The notes under the pieces were generated by a model. That model saw only the letters and a program-made list of their open reading frames with translations, did not search any database and was not told the origin of the DNA. Positions 28,832 to 36,220 of a stretch of DNA of 61,254 bases are shown one piece after another. The position numbers and the translations under genes were made by a program. The stretch is from Siphonobacter sp. BAB-5405. Its GTDB lineage: Bacteria > Bacteroidota > Bacteroidia > Cytophagales > Spirosomataceae. The stretch covers positions 1 to 61,254 of the forward strand of contig NZ_NJAG01000027.1 of NCBI RefSeq assembly GCF_002872335.1, in the 5' to 3' direction. Numbering within the stretch: position 1 is the first letter of the stretch; each line of letters begins with the position of its first letter.

Positions 28832-29296
28832 ATGGAAGCTGCTTACACTGTCTTTTTATCTATTCACTCCTGGCTTCGCTGGGTGGTGCTGATTCTGGCC
28901 GTATTAACCCTGGCCCGGTCAGCTCGGGGTGTCTCCTCCCGAAGTCTGTATACCGACGCGGATCGCAAAGCAGGTTTGTTTTTTATGATCTCCTGCGACG
29001 TCCAATTACTGGTAGGCTTAGTACTTTATTTTGTATTGAGTCCAGTTTACGGCTTAGCCGCATTCCAGACGCCAGGAATTAATGCTATGAAAAATGCGGA
29101 TATTCGCTATTTTGCTGTAGAACACATCGCTATCATGATTGTTGCTCTGGCTTTAGTGCACATTGGGTACAGCAAGGCCAAGAAAGCAAGTTCGGATCTG
29201 GTCAAGCATAAATCCTCCCTTATTTTCTTCGGTATCGCTTTAGTGCTGATGCTCAGTCGTATTCCCTTCAGTACGCGACCCTTATTCCGATTCTAG
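28832..29296 (+). CDS. Small four-helix membrane protein (cytochrome B-like, unknown)
   Basis: A 154-residue membrane protein with four predicted helices: SIHSWLRWVVLILAVLTLAR, FMISCDVQLLVGLVLYFVL, HIAIMIVALALVHIGYS and SLIFFGIALVLML. His residues near helix ends (HSWLRW, HIAIM, HIGY) suggest that heme could bind, and homologues are often labelled cytochrome B; that label is unproven. Preceded by a 160-bp gap and closed by a strong terminator. Confidence 0.7.
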   Translation: MEAAYTVFLSIHSWLRWVVLILAVLTLARSARGVSSRSLYTDADRKAGLFFMISCDVQLLVGLVLYFVLSPVYGLAAFQTPGINAMKNADIRYFAVEHIAIMIVALALVHIGYSKAKKASSDLVKHKSSLIFFGIALVLMLSRIPFSTRPLFRF

Positions 29297-29319
29297 TGAA
29301 ATAAACCAGCAACAATACC

Positions 29320-29356
29320 AACCTGCCAGCCGTTTAAGTTGGCAGGTTTTTTTTGT
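29320..29356 (+). terminator. Terminator after the four-helix protein
   Basis: Arms AACCTGCCA (29320-29328) and TGGCAGGTT (29340-29348) followed by a T-run. Confidence 0.9.
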
Positions 29357-29478
29357 AATAATTTTAAAAATACCTCGACCAGACGAACAAACTGATGGTT
29401 TTTTTGCTTATTTGTACAATAATATATAAGCATAGTTCTATTTATCGGTTTCGCTGACATAAAAACATTAATCAACCT

Positions 29479-29988
29479 ATGAATAAGTGCGTCTTTTTAG
29501 ATCGGGATGGTGTATTAAACCAGGATAGCCCGAGCTATCTATACTGCGTGGATGAACTCATTATAACGGACGATACCATTAAAGCACTGGAACGATTAAA
29601 GCGTGCCGGCTATCTACTCATTGTAGTTACGAATCAGGCAGGTATCGCGAAAGGGCTATACAAGCGGGAAGACGTAATGAAGTGTCACGAACACTTACAG
29701 GAAAAATGCGGGCACTTGATTGATGCCCTCTATTTCTGTCCTCATCACCCGGATTATAGCAGTAATTCGTTACTACGGAAGCCCGATTCGCTGATGCTTG
29801 AAAAAGCCATCGCCAAATATCACATTGATCCTACACAGTCCTGGATGATCGGTGATCAGGAACGTGACATTCAGGCGGGTCATAAAGCAGGCGTACGAAC
29901 AATCCGTATTGCTGACCCGGATACCCAATCCAAAGCAGAGGCCTTACGAACCAATCTTTGGGAAGCTTCGGCTCTGTTGGTAGGCTAA
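29479..29988 (+). CDS. HAD-IIIA phosphatase (GmhB/histidinol-phosphatase-like)
   Basis: HAD-superfamily phosphatase of 169 residues, the length of GmhB (D-glycero-D-manno-heptose 1,7-bisphosphate 7-phosphatase, LPS inner-core heptose synthesis). Catalytic Asp pair D8/D10 in FLDRDGVLN; motif II VVTNQAGI; motif III-IV MIGDQERDIQAG. It keeps CPHHPD but lacks the second Cys pair that completes the zinc site in classic GmhB: where CDCRKP is expected it reads SLLRKP. Zinc binding is therefore probably lost and the substrate may differ. No other heptose genes are adjacent. Confidence 0.82.
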   Translation: MNKCVFLDRDGVLNQDSPSYLYCVDELIITDDTIKALERLKRAGYLLIVVTNQAGIAKGLYKREDVMKCHEHLQEKCGHLIDALYFCPHHPDYSSNSLLRKPDSLMLEKAIAKYHIDPTQSWMIGDQERDIQAGHKAGVRTIRIADPDTQSKAEALRTNLWEASALLVG

Positions 29989-30074
29989 AGAGGATATATT
30001 TTCTTTTGAGAACAAAAAAGGTGGGGAGCGTTTCAATTTCCACTATTTTTGCTCATACTAATGTATTCTTTCTA

Positions 30075-31166
30075 ATGTCAGATTCACTTCGTCAAATTCC
30101 GTTACACGACGTACACGTAGCTTTAGGAGCCAAAATCGTACCCTTTGCCGGGTTTGAAATGCCCGTTTCCTATTCCGGTTTAATTCAGGAACACCTGGCG
30201 GTACGAAATTCCGTCGGGATTTTCGACGTTTCGCACATGGGTGAATTCCGGGTACGAGGAGCCAAAGCTCTGGATTTACTGCAACGGATTACCACCAATG
30301 ATGTAGCCGCTTTGTATGATGGTAAAGTCCAGTACTCCTGTCTTACCAACAACATGGGTGGTATCGTAGATGATTTGTTGATCTACCGTCGGAAAGAAGA
30401 CGACTACTTTGTGGTAGTGAACGCTTCGAATATCGAAAAAGACTGGAACTGGTTTCAGCAACATAATACCGAAGGAGCTGAGCTTGAAAATGTATCGGAT
30501 GAATACAGCCTGTTTGCTGTACAAGGCCCCAAGGGCGTAGCAACGATGCAGAAACTGACGGAGCTGAATTTGGAAGAAATGCCTTATTACTCCTTCAAGG
30601 AAGGTACGGTCGCGGGAATTGAAAACATTCTCATCGCAACTACGGGTTACACCGGAGCGGGCGGCATGGAAGTATACGTGCCTAACGACCAGGCAGTAGC
30701 CATGTGGAATGCCATCATGGAAGCCGGTGCCGAATTCGACATCGTACCCGTTGGATTGGGAGCCCGTGATACGCTACGTACCGAAATGGGCTATTGTCTG
30801 TACGGTCACGACATCGACGACAGTACTTCACCCATTGAAGCAGGCCTGGGCTGGATTACAAAATTCAACAAAGAATTTACGTACAGCGATTTTCACAAGA
30901 AGCTGAAAGAAAACGGTGTTACTCGTAAGCTGGTCGGTTTCGAGATGATTGATCGGGGTATTCCACGGCAGCACTACGAAATCATGACAGCCGCCGGTCA
31001 GATCATCGGTGAAGTAACGTCTGGTACGCAATCGCCCAGTCTGAACAAAGGAATCGGTATGGGCTACGTACAAACAGAATACAGCAAAGTAGGCACCGAA
31101 ATCTATATTAACATTCGCAATAAGTATTTGAAGGCGGTAGTCGTGAAGTTGCCGTTTTTGAAGTAG
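30075..31166 (+). CDS. gcvT: Glycine cleavage system aminomethyltransferase (T protein)
   Basis: Transfers the methylene group from lipoyl-protein H to THF and releases ammonia. It has about 363 residues, normal. Motifs: PFAGFEMPVSYSGLIQEHLAVR, VGIFDVSHMGEFRV, TGYTGAGGMEVY and the Asp-bearing LGARDTLRTEMGYCLYG. ATG 30075 (MSDSLRQIPLHDVH) is the natural start; the frame is open further up to 29958 inside the previous gene. Closed by a strong terminator. Confidence 0.95.
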   Translation: MSDSLRQIPLHDVHVALGAKIVPFAGFEMPVSYSGLIQEHLAVRNSVGIFDVSHMGEFRVRGAKALDLLQRITTNDVAALYDGKVQYSCLTNNMGGIVDDLLIYRRKEDDYFVVVNASNIEKDWNWFQQHNTEGAELENVSDEYSLFAVQGPKGVATMQKLTELNLEEMPYYSFKEGTVAGIENILIATTGYTGAGGMEVYVPNDQAVAMWNAIMEAGAEFDIVPVGLGARDTLRTEMGYCLYGHDIDDSTSPIEAGLGWITKFNKEFTYSDFHKKLKENGVTRKLVGFEMIDRGIPRQHYEIMTAAGQIIGEVTSGTQSPSLNKGIGMGYVQTEYSKVGTEIYINIRNKYLKAVVVKLPFLK

Positions 31167-31184
31167 ATATAAATGAATGATAAC

Positions 31185-31222
31185 GAAAAGCCCTGACAGA
31201 TTGCTCTGTCAGGGCTTTTCGT
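31185..31222 (+). terminator. Terminator of gcvT
   Basis: Sixteen-bp perfect arms GAAAAGCCCTGACAGA (31185-31200) and its complement at 31205-31220. Confidence 0.9.
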
Positions 31223-31244
31223 TGGATAAAAGGCTTAAAAGAAA

Positions 31245-31277
31245 AACACCTGCTCAATTTCGAATTGAGCAGGTGTT
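31245..31277 (-). terminator. Ancestral tRNA-operon terminator, now left of attL
   Basis: Arms AACACCTGCTCAATT (31245-31259) and AATTGAGCAGGTGTT (31263-31277). On the minus strand the stem is followed by TTTTC. Its position right beside the left copy of the tRNA 3' end indicates that it terminated the tRNA-Arg transcript before the element inserted. Confidence 0.7.
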
Positions 31278-31285
31278 GTATGTGG

Positions 31286-31306
31286 TGGTCTCGTTAGGGA
31301 CCGAAC
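31286..31306. repeat. Left attachment site (attL) of the integrated element
   Basis: 21-nt near-copy of the tRNA-Arg 3' end: the first 13 nt (TGGTCTCGTTAGG) are identical to 46389-46401, then GACCGAAC here against AATCGAAC there (19 of 21 identical over the aligned segment). The rest of the tRNA is absent here, so this is the att remnant left by integration, not a gene. Confidence 0.75.
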
Positions 31307-31519
31307 TAGGTTTACAACTGCTTCATAACCAGAAGCAAAATCTCTTCTTTTTACTTCCATTGACGAATAAGGTTACTGCGATCTTATTCAATAGCTGCTC
31401 TGTTTTCCTTCTAAAAGTCTTTTTACCAGCGTTCACTTACTACCAAAGACAAGGTTACCAACTTTGGCAGGTTACCGCTTTCATTTTTAATCCAATGTTA
31501 GGCCGCTAAAAGGAAGAAG

Positions 31520-32422
31520 ATGGAAAGACTATCAACAGACTTAATCGAGCAGGCCAAACGCGTTTTAATCGCCGAATATCTACAAAAACGGGGTATTTCA
31601 CCTGCCTACCAGTCCGGGAATGAACTCGTGTACTGTTCACCTCTTAGACAAGAATCCACCCCTTCTTTTTTCGTGAATCTGAGCAAAAACGTGTTCGCTG
31701 ATTTTGGCGGGGAAGGAGACAAGGGTGACGTGATCCGGCTGTGTCAGCTCTTAGAAAAAATCAATTTCAGAACGGCGGTCGAACGCCTGTCCAGTTTCGA
31801 GGGTACTCCCTTTACCCCTGCTTTTTCTTTTAGCGGCTCAGAGCCGGATTCCCCAAGCCCTTTACAGGTGCTGGAGACATTGCCCCTCAAGCATCCCGTA
31901 CTCGTTCGTTACGTGGAGAGCCGGGGTATTCCGGTGGGACTCGCCAGTGATTACGTCAAAGAGGTCCATTACCAGCGGCTCGGCAAACGATACTTTGCTC
32001 TGGGCTTTCCCAATGACGCGGGAGGCTTTGCCCTTCGCAATGGAACGGGATTCAAGTTTCAGACCCGACCCGCAGGCATCACCACCTTCGAAGGAAGCCT
32101 ACCCGGGAAAGTATGCGTGTTCGAGGGCTTTTTCGACTTCCTTTCCGCTCTGGCTTACTACGATCTGGACATGCCCCGCTATCATACCATTGTACTCAAT
32201 TCCACTTCGCACCTTCGGGCCGCGTTGCCCGTGCTGGATAGCTGGAACTGCACGCAGCTCAACTGTTTTCTTGATGACGACCGGGAAGGGCAACGGGCAC
32301 TGCTTCGCTTCAAAGAGCTGGGCTTTACAGTCCACGACTGTTCAACGCTTTACAAGGGTCATAAGGATTTCAATGAATTACTGATGGCTCATCCCACCAC
32401 TCGGTACGTTCCCCTGATTTGA
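31520..32422 (+). CDS. DNA primase-like protein (degenerate CHC2 plus TOPRIM)
   Basis: A 300-residue replication protein of the mobile-element primase type. The N-terminal third follows the CHC2 zinc-finger domain plan (YCSPLRQESTPSFFVN, FADFGGEGDKGDVIRL) with the metal ligands partly missing. The C-terminal half is a TOPRIM domain: VFEGFFDFLSAL with the catalytic Glu, and CFLDDDREGQRALL with the DxD metal site. It is the first gene inside attL and probably primes element replication together with the VirE-type ATPase at the other end. Confidence 0.8.
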   Translation: MERLSTDLIEQAKRVLIAEYLQKRGISPAYQSGNELVYCSPLRQESTPSFFVNLSKNVFADFGGEGDKGDVIRLCQLLEKINFRTAVERLSSFEGTPFTPAFSFSGSEPDSPSPLQVLETLPLKHPVLVRYVESRGIPVGLASDYVKEVHYQRLGKRYFALGFPNDAGGFALRNGTGFKFQTRPAGITTFEGSLPGKVCVFEGFFDFLSALAYYDLDMPRYHTIVLNSTSHLRAALPVLDSWNCTQLNCFLDDDREGQRALLRFKELGFTVHDCSTLYKGHKDFNELLMAHPTTRYVPLI

Positions 32423-32426
32423 TCCC

Positions 32427-32639
32427 ATGCAGCACCCGCCCCGTTTTTTAATCACCCTCGAAGAGATCCAGCTTGTCCTGCGGTGTGGCCGCACGTCGGC
32501 CTTTGTGACCAGCCGCCTGATTAAAACCCTGTATCCGGCGTCGGCTCACCTGCACGGGAAGGTTAGACTCAAGGACTTCTGTGATTACCATGACTTTCCC
32601 GAAGATGAGATACAGACGTTTCTACGAACTCTGTCGTAA
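32427..32639 (+). CDS. Small hypothetical protein, helix-turn-helix possible
   Basis: A 70-residue protein four bases behind the primase gene, so in the same operon. The pattern LEEIQLVLRCGRTSAFVTSRLI resembles the helix-turn-helix of small MerR/excisionase-like proteins (recognition helix around RTSAFVTSRL). Probably DNA-binding, but no family assigned. Confidence 0.6.
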   Translation: MQHPPRFLITLEEIQLVLRCGRTSAFVTSRLIKTLYPASAHLHGKVRLKDFCDYHDFPEDEIQTFLRTLS

Positions 32640-32784
32640 ACGTTCAGCTCGGTACAAAAGCGTTCAAAGGCGTTCAGTAAAAGGGGAGAACTTGCCAGGG
32701 TTTACCGATTGTGTGACATAAAACCCGTATTGTAACACCCGTGTCATACGGTCGGTAAACACTCTTTTTATCCAACCCCCTGAT

Positions 32785-33090
32785 ATGAACCAACACCCGA
32801 CACCCCTGTTTCCCTGGCAAGAGCAGCCCAAGCCTGCCGCCAAACTTCCTTTTCCTTCGCTTGATGTCTCAGCGGCTCCGAAACAAACGTCCCCTGTCGG
32901 CCCGTTTCCTTTTGCTGATGTACCTAAAGAACCCGTCTTCGATCAGATCAACCCTTACCTCAAAAAAGCTTTAAAGATCACGCTGCCCCTGCTGCCGTGT
33001 CTGCTGGGCGGTCCGGGCTTCTTTCTGGCGGGGCTGATGGTAGGCTATACGCTCAGTAGTGAAGAGAGCAAAGAAGACCCTTCCCGGTAA
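32785..33090 (+). CDS. Small hypothetical protein with one membrane hairpin
   Basis: A 101-residue protein: Pro-rich soluble N-terminus (LFPWQEQPKPAAKLPFPSLD), then a hydrophobic stretch (ITLPLLPCLLGGPGFFLAGLMVGYTL) that could make one or two helices, and a charged tail. Unknown function. It sits between the primase operon and the iteron region. The 145 bp before it hold GTGTCATACGG (32741-32751), the exact complement of an iteron segment downstream. Confidence 0.5.
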   Translation: MNQHPTPLFPWQEQPKPAAKLPFPSLDVSAAPKQTSPVGPFPFADVPKEPVFDQINPYLKKALKITLPLLPCLLGGPGFFLAGLMVGYTLSSEESKEDPSR

Positions 33091-33376
33091 ACGTCCGGAA
33101 ATCTCCGGGAAGGTGTGACCGCGTATGACGCTGTGTTACGCCGTATGACACCGTCGCACATTCCCGGTATTTCCCGGTGCAGATGAATCCCATCAAAAAA
33201 GGCCGTTTTCACCGGGAAAACACCGGGAAAGGCCCGGTAAAACGGCCTTTGTGTGACGCTGTTTACAGCTCCGGTAAACCCCGGTAAACAACATCTACTC
33301 ATCCGTCTTACGCCGTGTGACCGCGTGTGACAAATTCCACCTTTCCCGGTAAATGCCGGGCAATCCCGATACACCC
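33091..33376. repeat. Iteron-like repeat region, candidate replication or mobilization origin
   Basis: Non-coding and structured. Four tandem 10-bp units lie at 33114-33153 (TGTGACCGCG, TATGACGCTG, TGTTACGCCG, TATGACACCG) and three more at 33306-33335 (TCTTACGCCG, TGTGACCGCG, TGTGACAAAT). TGTGACGCTG recurs near 33251. The exact reverse complement of 33141-33151 lies at 32741-32751. CCCGGTAAA-type motifs recur through the region in both orientations. Helically phased 10-bp repeats are the classic form of initiator-binding iterons. Confidence 0.6.
33198..33250. repeat. Large hairpin inside the iteron region
   Basis: Arms AAAGGCCGTTTTCACCGGG (33198-33216) and CCCGGTAAAACGGCCTTT (33233-33250) pair over 18 bp with one bulged base. 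The loop carries another ACCGGGAAA. It could be a single-strand initiation or nicking site, or a terminator. Confidence 0.6.
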
Positions 33377-33901
33377 ATGAGTCAAGCCCTCACTACTACC
33401 GTTAGCGTCCGGGTGAGTCCGGACCGAAAATCAAGCCTGCTCAGAGAAGCTCAGGCATTAGGTACTTCCCTGTCTGAACTGATCCTTGCCCGGCTGGAAG
33501 ATTACCAGCAGATCACCGAGCGGGTAGCCGTGCTGGAAGAGAACCTGCACAACCTTCAGTGGCAAAGCGGACAGGAGAAAACGACCTTTCAGCAGGCGTT
33601 AGAAAAGGCTCAGGAGCTGGCAGGCCAGAATCAGGAGAAAGCCCGACAGGAGGCCGCTCGTAAAGCCGTGGAAGAGTATAAAGCCCAGCACAATAGTCAA
33701 GGCAGTGAGTCCGATCGGGTGCAGCAGCTTAAAGCCCGGCTGGCTCAGTACGAGACTAGCGAACTGCAAGGGTTATTCGCCCAGGTCAAAGGCCATGAGC
33801 TTGATCTAAGGGTGGGCGGACAGATCAGAGAAGTAACGATTCAGGATATGCCGGAGGTGGTCTTAGGACTCATTCAGGCGTTTCAGGTGCAACACAGCTA
33901 A
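33377..33901 (+). CDS. Ribbon-helix-helix/coiled-coil protein of the element
   Basis: A 174-residue protein. The N-terminus (TVSVRVSPDRKSSLLREAQALGTSLSELIL) has the pattern of a ribbon-helix-helix DNA-binding domain: one strand and two helices. A long Glu/Gln/Ala-rich coiled-coil follows (about residues 50-125), then a small globular tail. The architecture resembles plasmid partition or mobilization accessory proteins that bind iterons, and the gene follows the iteron region directly. ATG 33377 is preferred over ATG 33353, which would add eight residues with no homology cue. Confidence 0.65.
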   Translation: MSQALTTTVSVRVSPDRKSSLLREAQALGTSLSELILARLEDYQQITERVAVLEENLHNLQWQSGQEKTTFQQALEKAQELAGQNQEKARQEAARKAVEEYKAQHNSQGSESDRVQQLKARLAQYETSELQGLFAQVKGHELDLRVGGQIREVTIQDMPEVVLGLIQAFQVQHS

Positions 33902-33904
33902 ACG

Positions 33905-34225
33905 ATGGCAAAGATTCAGTTTATTCCAAGGGGTAGCTCCTTTAGCTACTATCCAGCTCAACAGCCCAGTGACGATGACGACAGTGCAGGCGGCGGGTGG
34001 TTATTCATCATAGGCTTTTTACTACTCTTATACGGCATCTGGGCTTATCTGAAACTTAGTAAGCCGGAAGAAGAAACGCCGGTCGCAGGGGAGCCGCTTT
34101 TGCCCACGCTGCCGGAGCTTTCAGCCCTATTGGAAATAAAGCCCGCTTCCTTGAAGCCAGAGGAGCCAGTTAAACAGGAAACCCCTACTCAAACCCCTAA
34201 CGACGATGACTCAGCTAAGCGTTGA
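33905..34225 (+). CDS. Small single-pass membrane protein
   Basis: A 106-residue protein three bases behind the preceding gene. Short polar N-terminus with an Asp run (SDDDDSAGG), one transmembrane helix (GWLFIIGFLLLLYGIWAYLKL), then a Pro/Glu-rich tail. Its end overlaps the next gene by 20 bp. A degraded second copy of its 3' end lies at about 35744. Function unknown. Confidence 0.6.
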   Translation: MAKIQFIPRGSSFSYYPAQQPSDDDDSAGGGWLFIIGFLLLLYGIWAYLKLSKPEEETPVAGEPLLPTLPELSALLEIKPASLKPEEPVKQETPTQTPNDDDSAKR

Positions 34226-34366
34226 ACTCGAATATCAGATTGGACAGCCCGTGTGGTTAAAGACCGATCCCGAGCAGCACGAGCGGATGATAACGGCGAT
34301 CATTCTCATCCCCAAGAACATCATGTACCGGGTGGCGATGGCGGGGGAGGAGAGTGAGCATTATGG
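34107..34366 (+). repeat. Direct repeat, left copy (flanks the first cargo gene)
   Basis: About 260 bp that recur at 35744-35999, judged about 80% identical by eye, covering the end of the 33905 gene and most of the 34206 gene. The left copy is intact and coding. Confidence 0.75.
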
Positions 34367-34412
34367 GTTTGAGATTTTTACAGATCAAAAAAAATCTTCA
34401 ATTGAAAATTAG
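34206..34412 (+). CDS. Small hypothetical protein
   Basis: A 68-residue protein overlapping the preceding gene by 20 bp. MTQLSVELEYQIGQPVWLKT and RMITAIILIPKNIMYRVAMAG suggest a compact beta-barrel-like (SH3/KOW-like) fold: 'Q.GQ.VWLKTD...' often starts small domains binding nucleic acid or protein. No family recognised. A degenerate copy with an in-frame TAG lies at 35840-35999, so it marks the edge of a cargo insertion. Confidence 0.55.
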   Translation: MTQLSVELEYQIGQPVWLKTDPEQHERMITAIILIPKNIMYRVAMAGEESEHYGFEIFTDQKKSSIEN

Positions 34413-34547
34413 AGATTCTAACTGTGTAAAACGTAATTTTTTCTTTCTTAAATATTTCCTTCTAAATTGTTAGTTGTATATTTTAATATACCGTTCATAA
34501 CTTGCAATTGAAGCTAGGTAAATGAACTTGAATACTGGATAATAGCC

Positions 34548-35384
34548 ATGGAGTATTTTATTTGGTGTGATGAATCGGAGAAAAAAGGAAAGCATTTTTC
34601 TAATTTTTATGGAGGAGTATTAGTCGAATCGACTCACTTGTCAGAAGTGGAGCTACGATTGAAGCAAGTATGTGAAGAACAGGCATTGTATAGCGAAATC
34701 AAGTGGCAAAAGGTTACAGAACACTACTTAGATAAATATAAGGCTATCGTAGGTGTTTTTTTTGATTTAATGAAAGAAGGGAAGGTTAAAATGAGAGTAA
34801 TGTTTACTCAGAATTTTTATAAACCTCTTAATTTGACTCACAGACAGATAGAAGAAGAGTTTTTTATTCTTTATTACCACTTCTTCAAACATGCATTCGG
34901 ACTGCCCTATTCCAATAAAACAGGGGAGCCTATTTATATCAGAGCCTATTTCGACTATTTGCCAGATAAAATAGAAAGAACGAAACAGTTTAAAGAATTC
35001 ATTAAAGGTTTAGAGAAAACCCGTGATTTTAAGGCAGCTCAAATAAAGATTAGAAAATCTGATATTGCTGAGATCGATTCCAAAGCCCATAGACCCCTTC
35101 AGTTCATGGATGTGATACTAGGGGCAATGGCTTTCCGCTTAAACGATAAGCATTTAGAGAAGCCTGTTGGAAGTTGGAAGCGAGGAAAAAGAACTATTGC
35201 AAAAGAAAAACTATATAAGTATATAAATCTGAGAATCAGAGATTTACATACGGGATTCAATGTCGGAGCTAATACAGGTATGAATAATGGAATGACTAGC
35301 CTATGGGAAGATCCTTATCGACACTGGCTTTTCATCCCCAAGGAACACGAGAAGGATAACTCTCAGATAAAGACAAAAAAATAG
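34548..35384 (+). CDS. DUF3800 domain protein (RNase H-like fold)
   Basis: A 278-residue protein with the DUF3800 pattern: WCDESEKKG near the start (conserved D and E), FYGGVLV, the RAYFDYLPDK strand with a second acidic site, QFMDVILGAMAF and a C-terminal basic region. DUF3800 is a putative RNase H-fold nuclease or transposon-related domain found often on mobile elements and in phage-defence neighbourhoods; its activity is unproven. It is bracketed by the 260-bp direct repeats and is more AT-rich than the element core, so it appears to be a separate cargo acquisition. Confidence 0.75.
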   Translation: MEYFIWCDESEKKGKHFSNFYGGVLVESTHLSEVELRLKQVCEEQALYSEIKWQKVTEHYLDKYKAIVGVFFDLMKEGKVKMRVMFTQNFYKPLNLTHRQIEEEFFILYYHFFKHAFGLPYSNKTGEPIYIRAYFDYLPDKIERTKQFKEFIKGLEKTRDFKAAQIKIRKSDIAEIDSKAHRPLQFMDVILGAMAFRLNDKHLEKPVGSWKRGKRTIAKEKLYKYINLRIRDLHTGFNVGANTGMNNGMTSLWEDPYRHWLFIPKEHEKDNSQIKTKK

Positions 35385-35616
35385 CTCCGTTCTATCTACA
35401 TAAATCCCCCAAGTGGAACTTGGGTCTTCGATAGCTACAGAGCTTTACAAAAGTAAAGAAATATGTTTTATAATAAAAAAAAATGTCAAAAAAAACATCT
35501 AACTCTAAAATTATATGAATTTATTTGATTTACCAGTTAAAGCCTGACTAGAAGCAGTCTTAAGACTAAAAACATGATTTATAGAATTAATTATCTTATG
35601 GTATAAATTGTTGAAA

Positions 35617-35647
35617 ATGAGTCACTTACTAAGTGACTCATTTTTTG
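35617..35647 (+). terminator. Terminator after the DUF3800 gene
   Basis: Arms TGAGTCACTTA (35618-35628) and TAAGTGACTCA (35630-35640), with almost no loop, followed by TTTTTTG. Confidence 0.75.
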
Positions 35648-35743
35648 TATTTATAAGGGTATTTTAGTATCTGCTGGTCAGTATTCATAATTATAGCACA
35701 TCCTTCTAAAACGTCATTTACCAAAAAACCGTTGCTGTCCCAT

Positions 35744-35999
35744 GCTGTCGGAGCTTTCGGCCCTGCGGGAAGTAAAGCCCGCTGCCGTAAAGCCAGAGGA
35801 GCCAGTAAAGCAAGACACCCCCACTCAAACCCCCAACGAAGATGACTCAGCTAAGCATCGACCTCGAATTTCAGATTAGACAGCTCGTATAGCTCCAGAC
35901 CCGACCTGGAGTAATATGAGTGGATGGTAAAGGCGATCATTCTCATCCTTAAGAACGTCATGTACCGGGTGGCAATGGCAGGAAAAAGAGATCATTATA
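35744..35999 (+). pseudogene. Degraded second copy of the 33905/34206 gene ends
   Basis: Aligns along its whole length with 34107-34366. The copy of the small gene begins at ATG 35842 (MTQLSIDLEFQIRQLV) and hits TAG after 16 codons; indels follow, although GTACCGGGTGGC and CGATCATTCTCATCC blocks remain identical. It is a relic of a former second element or of a duplication made when cargo was inserted. Confidence 0.7.
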
Positions 36000-36220
36000 A
36001 ATGATATTAAAGTAGAATATATCAACACAATCAACTAAAAACAAGAGAAGTACAATTATTTAGTTGCTTATACGTCGATTTAAACATATTATTGGAAGAA
36101 AATACTAATAATTTGAAAATTAGTATTAAATGTTCAAATTTAAGAACGAGGTATACGTGGGTTGTATAGGTATCTATACGTACTATTATTAACTATTAAA
36201 TCCCATTATCATTTAATAAA

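Larger units (their letters stand above)
35385..36220. other. AT-rich non-coding stretch with gene remnant and terminator
   Basis: Holds the terminator at 35617-35647, the degraded direct-repeat copy (35744-35999) and then about 220 bp of very AT-rich sequence that presumably contains the promoter of the NACHT gene. No intact gene seen. Confidence 0.6.

Noticed and set aside
31177-31509. Open frame of 110 codons between gcvT and the primase
   Set aside because: It is made of two terminator hairpins and the attL copy; the sequence composition is not protein-like.
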